Source: CAYNWT01 sp964450955 (GTDB lineage: Bacteria > Planctomycetota > Planctomycetia > Planctomycetales > Planctomycetaceae). Taken from it: a stretch of DNA of 31,599 nt. How positions within the stretch are numbered: position 1 is the first letter of the stretch; the number at the start of each line of letters is the position of its first letter. The position numbers and the translations under genes were made by a program. This document shows positions 26,162 to 31,599 of the stretch, one piece after another. Under the pieces are notes generated by a model that saw only the letters and a program-made list of their open reading frames with translations, was not told the origin of the DNA and ran no database searches. The stretch spans positions 1 to 31,599 of the forward strand of contig CAYVFI010000054.1 in NCBI GenBank assembly GCA_964450955.1, read 5' to 3'.

Positions 26162-27433
26162 CTATGAGGCCGGCGCTGCCGCTGTCACGGACGCAAAGTC
26201 GACAGTCGAGAAGTAGTCGTCCAGCGTCTCAGCGCGACGAATCTCTCTGACACTGCCGTCTGATTGCAGCAGGAGCTCAGCCGATCGCAGCTTCCCGTTG
26301 TACTGGAAGCCCATCGAGTGCCCATGAGCGCCGGCGTCGTGGATCACTAACAAGTCATCCACTGCCAGTTCAGGCAGAGATCGGTCAATCGCAAACTTGT
26401 CGTTGTTCTCGCAAAGAGAACCCACAACATCCACCACTCGATCTGCAGGAGCATCCTCTTTGCCCATCGCAGTGATATGGTGGTAGGCCCCGTACATACC
26501 CGGACGCATGAGGTTCGCCATGCAGGCATCCACACCGACGTAGTCTTTGTAGATGTGCTTATGATGAACCACCTTGGTTACCAGGTAACCATACGGCCCG
26601 GTCATCATGCGACCGTTCTCCATGAGAATTTGCAAAGGACTTAGCCCGGCCGGTTCAATCATCTCTTCGTACGCGGCCCGAACACCCTGGCTCACGGCGA
26701 CCAAATCAACCGCTTCCTCACCCGGCCGGTAAGGAATCCCAATGCCACCGCCCAGATTCACGAACTCAAGCTTTATCCCCAGACGCTCCTGAAGTTCAAT
26801 TGCAACTTCAAACACCATTCGAGCCGTTTCCACGAAGAACTCTGCGTTCAATTCGTTGGAAGCAACCATCGTGTGCAGACCGAACCGCTTCACGCCGCGG
26901 TCCGCAAGAGTCTGGTAACCTTCAAATAGCTGCTCGCGCGTGAACCCGTACTTTGCGTCCTCGGGCTTGCCAATGATGACGTTCCCTTCCCGCAACGGGC
27001 CTGGGTTGTACCGAAAACAGATAATCTCAGGCAGACCCGCGTTCTGTTCCAGGTAATCAATATGGGAGATGTCGTCGAGATTGATGATCGCCCCAAGTTC
27101 GACGGCTTTCTGATACTCGTAAGCCTGCGTGTTGTTTGAGGTGAACATGATGTCCTCGCCCCGAATCCCCAAACGCTCGCACAGAACCAGCTCTGCATAG
27201 CTGGAACAGTCAGCTCCACAACCTTCATCACGCAACATGGACACCAGGTGCGGGTTCGGAGCCGCCTTCACTGCGTAGTACTCTTTGAAGCTCTCGCACC
27301 AACCGAATGCCTCATATAGATGACGCGCGTTGGATCGAATGCCGGTTTCGTCGTAGATATGAAACGGCGTTGCGTGCTCAGCAACAATGTCTTCCAACTG
27401 ATTCTTCGTAAACGGTACTGTCTTTGTGTTCAT
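26162..27433 (-). CDS. lysA: diaminopimelate decarboxylase (PLP-dependent, alanine-racemase fold)
   Basis: This enzyme decarboxylates meso-diaminopimelate to L-lysine. The 423 residues match the family length. PLP binds at Lys56 in EYYAVKAAPN. Other family elements are GCGADCSSYAEL, the glycine loop EFVNLGGGIGIPYRPGE, ILMENGRMMTGPYGYL, and VIHDAGAHGHSMGFQYNGKL near the end. The catalytic Cys segment reads SLCENNDKFA, where many LysA have ICESSD, so this belongs to a divergent branch. A related decarboxylase (carboxynorspermidine or ornithine-type) is possible but less likely. No strong ribosome site and no lysine riboswitch is seen upstream. asd lies nearby but is not in the same operon. Confidence 0.88.
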   Translation of the reverse strand: MNTKTVPFTKNQLEDIVAEHATPFHIYDETGIRSNARHLYEAFGWCESFKEYYAVKAAPNPHLVSMLRDEGCGADCSSYAELVLCERLGIRGEDIMFTSNNTQAYEYQKAVELGAIINLDDISHIDYLEQNAGLPEIICFRYNPGPLREGNVIIGKPEDAKYGFTREQLFEGYQTLADRGVKRFGLHTMVASNELNAEFFVETARMVFEVAIELQERLGIKLEFVNLGGGIGIPYRPGEEAVDLVAVSQGVRAAYEEMIEPAGLSPLQILMENGRMMTGPYGYLVTKVVHHKHIYKDYVGVDACMANLMRPGMYGAYHHITAMGKEDAPADRVVDVVGSLCENNDKFAIDRSLPELAVDDLLVIHDAGAHGHSMGFQYNGKLRSAELLLQSDGSVREIRRAETLDDYFSTVDFASVTAAAPAS

Positions 27434-27777
27434 TCTGCGTAGACCTGCAAGGTTGGCTGTTGAGGCCTGATTCTAAGCACGTGAGCGTAGACATCCAGCA
27501 TCCCGGCCGTGGACTCCGACAGAATCACCCAATCTTCCGACACATCCCGTTCAAGTCGCCGACTTTCCGAACTCGATACAACCGATACGTTCTCTTAATT
27601 GGGTTGCGCGCTCAGCGTCTGGCTGCGTGGGTAACTGGGTTAACGATGGGGAATGTGTCGAATGTCCCGAAAGTAGTTGAGAATGGCCTCTGGGCTCTCA
27701 TAGCATTGGGTTTTGGAGCTCTCGCCCGGCGTGAGCCGTAGATTCTGCGCCAGTCTGAACCCGATCGGATTCCTCTT
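27434..27777. other. intergenic region of 344 bp
   Basis: I see no gene here. A 105-codon plus-strand frame begins inside lysA on the other strand and has no recognisable content. The divergent promoters of lysA and the HEAT-like gene should lie in this gap. Confidence 0.4.
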
Positions 27778-29985
27778 ATGCTGCGGACGATGCTCAGCCA
27801 TGGAATAGTATGCGTGGTAGCTTTGCTACTGCCATCAGCAACCATTGCGCAGGAAGAACCGGCCACCAAGTCGCCGCTGGACTCACCATTTCTTGTTGAA
27901 CCAAAAAGCCCTGCCGACCTGTTCGAAGCTGCTCAGATTTCCGCGAAGCTGGCCCGACCCGCACTGGCCAGGCAGTACATCGAAAAGCTTCTTGAAGTCG
28001 CCGACGACGACGCACTACTTGAAATTCGCGAACAGTTTGGCGCGGCTGAGTTACTTCGACTCGCAGCCATCGACTCGCTTCATCCTGCATCAAGAACACT
28101 GCTCCAACGTTCGAACGCTGCGTTCCGCACGCAATCTGAAGACCCAGCACGGGTTCGTGGCCTGATTCAAAATCTGACCGGAACACCATCCGAACGCGCC
28201 GTCGCCCTGGCCTCCCTCCGCGCTGGCGGACCAAACGTTGTTGGAAGCATGCTGGCGGTTCTGGCCGATCCATCGCAGGTGCAGTTGCACGAACCAATCA
28301 CCATCGCGATGACCCAACTCACATCAGACGCCGTGCCGGCGATCCGAGCTGGAATTGATTCACCCAACGATCAGGTGAAGACGTCGTGCCTGGTCGCACT
28401 TGGCTACCTTGGCGATCGCAGCGTTGTCCCGTACCTCTGGCACCCCGCATTCGCACCGGGCGTTCCACCCGGCGCGCGGTCTGCTGCACGAAAGTCACTC
28501 CAAACTTTATTGTCAAACTCTGCCGATCGACCTCAAAGCATCACAAACATCGGCGCTTCCGATGATCTTTACAAAGACGCACTCACTTACCTGGCAGGTT
28601 CGAACCGCTGGCTGACCGACGTCGATGGCAACATCACCACATGGAGCTGGGTTAACGGCAATCTAACCGGAACACCGACCAAGCCCGAAGCGGCCACAGA
28701 ACGGACCGGCGCAAGGCTCGCCCGAGACGCGATGGAGCTCGACCCAACCAGCCTCAAAAAGCAAGCTCTCTACCTTGCATTCGCGCTCGCCAGTGACTCA
28801 CGCAAAGCTGGCTGGGACCAACCGCTCCCGATTGGAGCCGGCACCGCGCAGGATCTGGGCCTCTCAGTCGGTGGAGAACTACTCAGCCACACTCTGGAAG
28901 TGGCACTGGACCAGGACAACACTGATGCCGCTCGCGGCGCGCTGGCTGCAATTTGGCAAGTCGGTGGCAACGAGCTGCGAAGTACTGTTGGCCCATCGCA
29001 AATCACGCGAGCCCTTTCACATCGCGACCAGCGTATCCAGTTCGCCGCAGCCAATGCGATCCTGAACCTTTCACCCGGACGGGACTTCGCTGGCAGCACG
29101 CAGGTCGTTGCGGTTTTGTCTCGAGCCCTCCGCAGTGACGGAAGTGTGAAGTGCCTGGTCATCGATCCTAACTCTGACCGAGGCAACGCCACAGCGACGC
29201 TGATGAGCGAACTGGGTTACCAAACAACAGTCGCGGCAACGGGCCGTGAAGGGTTCCGCATCGCTGCCAATCGTGGCGATGTCAGCATGGTTGCAGTCAA
29301 TGCGAACTCCGTTCAATGGGGACTTTCACAAACAATCGCCAACCTGCGAGCCGACTCACGAACATCCGGCCTGCCAATTGTGATCTACGGACCGCAGTAC
29401 GCTGAGGCACAGCTAAACACGACACTCGCACAGTACGACGACATCACCTTCATCGAAGAGACCGGCGAGACTGGCGAAGCAGCACGTCGATTTGTGAACC
29501 TACGCCTGAAGCCCTTCCTTGAGTCGTCTCTACCGAAGCTTTCCGAAGCCGAACTCACCGCGCAAAAAGCACTTGCCGCTGATTGGTTCGCTCAATTGGC
29601 CGGACCACGACGCCGCTCACCGCTGGACCTCAACATCGCTCAGTCGGCCCTCCTCGAAGCAGCCGAGGAAGAACCAATCGCGCGTCAATGTATCGCGGCG
29701 CTCGGAGCCATACCAAATGCCGGCGTTCAGTTCAGATTGCAGGAATTTGCCATCAATGAAGGCTTGCCTGAGACCACACGATTACACGCGATGAACGAAC
29801 TTGCCTTCCACATCCAACGCAACGGCATCATGCTGGGTGTTGACGAACAGTTGGACGTCTTAAAGCTTGCTCAGGCACTTGCCAACACGCCACTCTCAAC
29901 AGCCGCCGCCGCGCTGGCCGGATCAATGCGACCCGCCGCAAGACAAACATTCAAGCGTCTGCGTCGTTATCAGCCGCGCCAGTAG
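27778..29985 (+). CDS. exported HEAT-like repeat protein with embedded degenerate receiver-like domain
   Basis: This 735-residue protein has a signal peptide (MLRTMLSHGIVCVVALLLPSATIAQ), so it should lie outside the cytoplasm. Residues about 40-455 are helical and HEAT-like (ERAVALASLRAGGPNVVGSM, DQVKTSCLVALGYLGDRSVV, RIQFAAANAILNL). Residues about 457-575 resemble a response-regulator receiver: VKCLVIDPNSDRG for the first strand, GYQTTVAATGREGFRIA for the second, VSMVAVNANSVQWGLSQTI where the phospho-acceptor Asp is replaced by Asn508, and SGLPIVIYG for the fourth strand. Further helical repeats close the protein (ARQCIAALGAIPNAGVQFRL). A receiver without its Asp and in an exported protein cannot act in normal phosphotransfer, so it is probably a binding module. 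The function is unknown. Confidence 0.75.
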   Translation: MLRTMLSHGIVCVVALLLPSATIAQEEPATKSPLDSPFLVEPKSPADLFEAAQISAKLARPALARQYIEKLLEVADDDALLEIREQFGAAELLRLAAIDSLHPASRTLLQRSNAAFRTQSEDPARVRGLIQNLTGTPSERAVALASLRAGGPNVVGSMLAVLADPSQVQLHEPITIAMTQLTSDAVPAIRAGIDSPNDQVKTSCLVALGYLGDRSVVPYLWHPAFAPGVPPGARSAARKSLQTLLSNSADRPQSITNIGASDDLYKDALTYLAGSNRWLTDVDGNITTWSWVNGNLTGTPTKPEAATERTGARLARDAMELDPTSLKKQALYLAFALASDSRKAGWDQPLPIGAGTAQDLGLSVGGELLSHTLEVALDQDNTDAARGALAAIWQVGGNELRSTVGPSQITRALSHRDQRIQFAAANAILNLSPGRDFAGSTQVVAVLSRALRSDGSVKCLVIDPNSDRGNATATLMSELGYQTTVAATGREGFRIAANRGDVSMVAVNANSVQWGLSQTIANLRADSRTSGLPIVIYGPQYAEAQLNTTLAQYDDITFIEETGETGEAARRFVNLRLKPFLESSLPKLSEAELTAQKALAADWFAQLAGPRRRSPLDLNIAQSALLEAAEEEPIARQCIAALGAIPNAGVQFRLQEFAINEGLPETTRLHAMNELAFHIQRNGIMLGVDEQLDVLKLAQALANTPLSTAAAALAGSMRPAARQTFKRLRRYQPRQ

Positions 29986-30202
29986 CCACACGTGCCCGAT
30001 TAGTAAGCACAACTAAGGCACACGACGTGAACCGCCCCTGAACCTTGGCCGAAGTTGATAGGTTCCGGCTCCATCCCGCTGGCCATGCAGGCAAACAAAG
30101 CTAGAATACGCCCAATTCACAGGCTGCTGACCGCACTCCTCGTGGCATTCGTTCTCTCGAACGCCGACTGTAGCCTGAAATTTGGTTCGACGAGCACGAG
30201 CT

Positions 30203-31240
30203 GTGAGCACTGCAAACGCACTGGATGGCATCATTGGCGATAGCTCCGCCATGCATGACGTGTTTGAGACGACCCGGCAGGTCGCTCCCACAAACGCAAC
30301 CGTATTGCTGACCGGCGAAACGGGAACCGGTAAGGAACTCATCGCGAAAGCCCTGCACCAACTCAGCCCCCGCGCGTCGGGTCCGTTTATTCGAGTCAAC
30401 TGCGGCGCGCTGTCGGAAACGCTGCTCGAAAGCGAATTGTTCGGCCACGCCAAAGGCGCGTTCACCAGCGCTCACGAGAACCGGACCGGCCGATTCGAGG
30501 CGGCTCACGGTGGAACCATTTTCCTGGACGAAATTAACTCCGTCAGCTACCAGCTACAGGTCAAACTACTGCGCGTCCTGCAGGAACAGGAATTCGAACG
30601 CGTTGGAGACACGCGAACAATTAGTGTCGACTGCCGTATTGTCGCGGCCACCAACACAGACCTCCTTGACGAAATCGACGACGGCCGGTTCCGTGAAGAC
30701 CTGTATTACCGACTGAACGTTATCCCCATTTACCTCCCAGCGCTACGCCAGCGATCAGAAGACGTCCCCGCCCTGGTTCGGTTCTTTGCGACCAACTACG
30801 CGAAAGACAACGACCTGCCAGTCCCCACTATCACCCCCGACGCAATCAAGGCTCTCAGCGCCTATCAGTGGCCGGGCAACGTCCGGGAGCTCCAAAACTA
30901 CGTCGAACGCGCAATTGTGCTGTCGACGTCAAAGCAAATCGATTCGGAATTGCTGCCGCCGCACGTCCGCGGCCTGGCCCCGGTTCGTATCGGACGTCAC
31001 AGAGTCAGCGACATTGACAGCATGTGCGCCGATCTGGTCACCCGCGGGATGATCGAAGCCGGTGAAGAAGCCGGAGACTTGCATGACAAAGTCGTGTCGC
31101 TGGTCGAACGCGAACTCATCCAACAGGTTCTTAAAGTCTGCCAGGGCGTCCAAACCAAAGCCGCGTCGAAACTGGGCATTAACCGCAACACTCTGCACAA
31201 GAAGATCGAAGACTACGGACTACATGACGCAGTCCGGTAA
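30203..31240 (+). CDS. sigma-54-dependent transcriptional activator (AAA+ and Fis-type HTH)
   Basis: The frame opens at a TTG (30182). The GTG at 30203 is my choice (345 residues), though no strong ribosome site decides it. It begins almost directly at the AAA+ domain: GIIGDSSAMHDVF, Walker A GETGTGKE (38-45), GAFTSA (85-90), Walker B GTIFLDE (104-110), FREDLYYRLNV and WPGNVRELQN. The C-terminus is a Fis-type helix-turn-helix (TKAASKLGINRNTLHKKIEDY). Such proteins remodel the sigma-54 RNA polymerase closed complex. Two oddities are that it has no N-terminal sensor or receiver domain, and that the sigma-54-contacting loop reads GAFTSA rather than the canonical GAFTGA. The receiver-like exported protein upstream is in the same direction but 217 bases away. 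Its target genes are unknown. Confidence 0.9.
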   Translation: MSTANALDGIIGDSSAMHDVFETTRQVAPTNATVLLTGETGTGKELIAKALHQLSPRASGPFIRVNCGALSETLLESELFGHAKGAFTSAHENRTGRFEAAHGGTIFLDEINSVSYQLQVKLLRVLQEQEFERVGDTRTISVDCRIVAATNTDLLDEIDDGRFREDLYYRLNVIPIYLPALRQRSEDVPALVRFFATNYAKDNDLPVPTITPDAIKALSAYQWPGNVRELQNYVERAIVLSTSKQIDSELLPPHVRGLAPVRIGRHRVSDIDSMCADLVTRGMIEAGEEAGDLHDKVVSLVERELIQQVLKVCQGVQTKAASKLGINRNTLHKKIEDYGLHDAVR

Positions 31241-31599
31241 GCCGGCGTCCACAAAACACTTCGCCGGTCAACCAAAACAACTCGCGGCGCAATTGACGAC
31301 ACAACCTGCGGCGGTTTTTGATACACCTCACCCATGGCGGCAGACTGCGATTTAGCGTTCCAGTTGACTGACAGCGCCACTATGAACGGTCGTTCAATTC
31401 ACCGCAGCCTGCGTCCACTTCCACGGGTGCCAAACCGGCCGACCAGCCTACCTCGCCGGGAAGTTACAGCGCGAAATCCACTAAGCGCAAAGACCGTATT
31501 GGGCCCCTCTGGCTCCCGTCTAGCTCCCATCTGCATTCCGTCTGGCCAGGATTCGCCACTCAGACAAGCTCCCACTCCCAAACACACAGAACCCGGGAT
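31241..31599. other. right-end region of 359 bp without a gene
   Basis: Short frames exist on both strands, but none has recognisable content or a ribosome site. I see no RNA gene, clear terminator or repeat here. Confidence 0.4.

Noticed and set aside
25152..26216. Long plus-strand open frame of 354 codons, rich in Ser/Pro
   Set aside because: It is the antisense shadow of the GGxGxDxUx repeats; the repeat codons keep several antisense frames open. It has no independent protein signature.

Overview
The window looks like a chromosome segment of a planctomycete (Planctomycetia), with a GC content I judge by eye to be in the mid-fifties. No rRNA or other phylogenetic marker is present, so the assignment rests on gene content. 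That content is a formylglycine-type sulfatase, a Tat-exported Gfo/Idh/MocA oxidoreductase, FG-GAP/PQQ and WD40 propeller proteins, a ThuA-like domain fused to an alpha/beta hydrolase, a LEPR-XLL-like N-terminus on a calcium-repeat protein, and many exported proteins of unknown function. Core metabolic genes (pyrE, purD, asd, lysA) are scattered singly among these accessory genes.

Layout. 1-838 (-) is a broken REP/IS200-type transposase running off the left edge. 1010-4396 (-) holds three overlapping genes: a Cys-rich ORF without a good start (perhaps the C-terminal tail of a lost larger protein), an LRR lipoprotein and a secreted WD40 protein. A hairpin and an 11-C tract sit just upstream. 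4721-8050 (-) is a large GT-C-like membrane protein with a TPR-like tail. 8263-8548 (+) is a sulfatase relic. 8562-13530 (-) runs pyrE, sulfatase, FG-GAP/PQQ protein in the direction of transcription. 13779-15935 (+) has a small exported protein and an EF-hand/gingipain-like (clan CD) protease. 15977-20829 (-) has a Gfo/Idh/MocA oxidoreductase, the hydrolase-ThuA fusion, and a thioredoxin-like exported protein interrupted by an in-frame TGA. 21304-23870 has divergent purD and asd. 24089-25945 (-) is an RTX-like repeat protein with a strong terminator. 26162-27433 (-) is lysA. 27778-31240 (+) has a HEAT-like exported protein containing a degenerate receiver-like domain, and a sigma-54 activator.

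The most interesting signal is at 19552-20829. One continuous frame of 426 codons is split only by a TGA at 20548-20550. The TGA lies in a U-G-E-C context within a thioredoxin-like segment. Two perfect hairpins follow it directly, and the second fits the general geometry of a bacterial SECIS. TGA is an ordinary stop elsewhere in the window, so this is either a selenoprotein or a very recent nonsense mutation. Second in interest is the coupled Cys-rich/LRR/WD40 cassette, which resembles an orphan C-terminal module with partner genes.

The genes work together only loosely. purD and pyrE serve nucleotide synthesis, and asd and lysA serve the aspartate/lysine/diaminopimelate pathway. The sulfatase, ThuA-fusion hydrolase and oxidoreductase fit the polysaccharide-degrading lifestyle known for planctomycetes. 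No tRNA, rRNA, CRISPR array or intact mobile element was seen.
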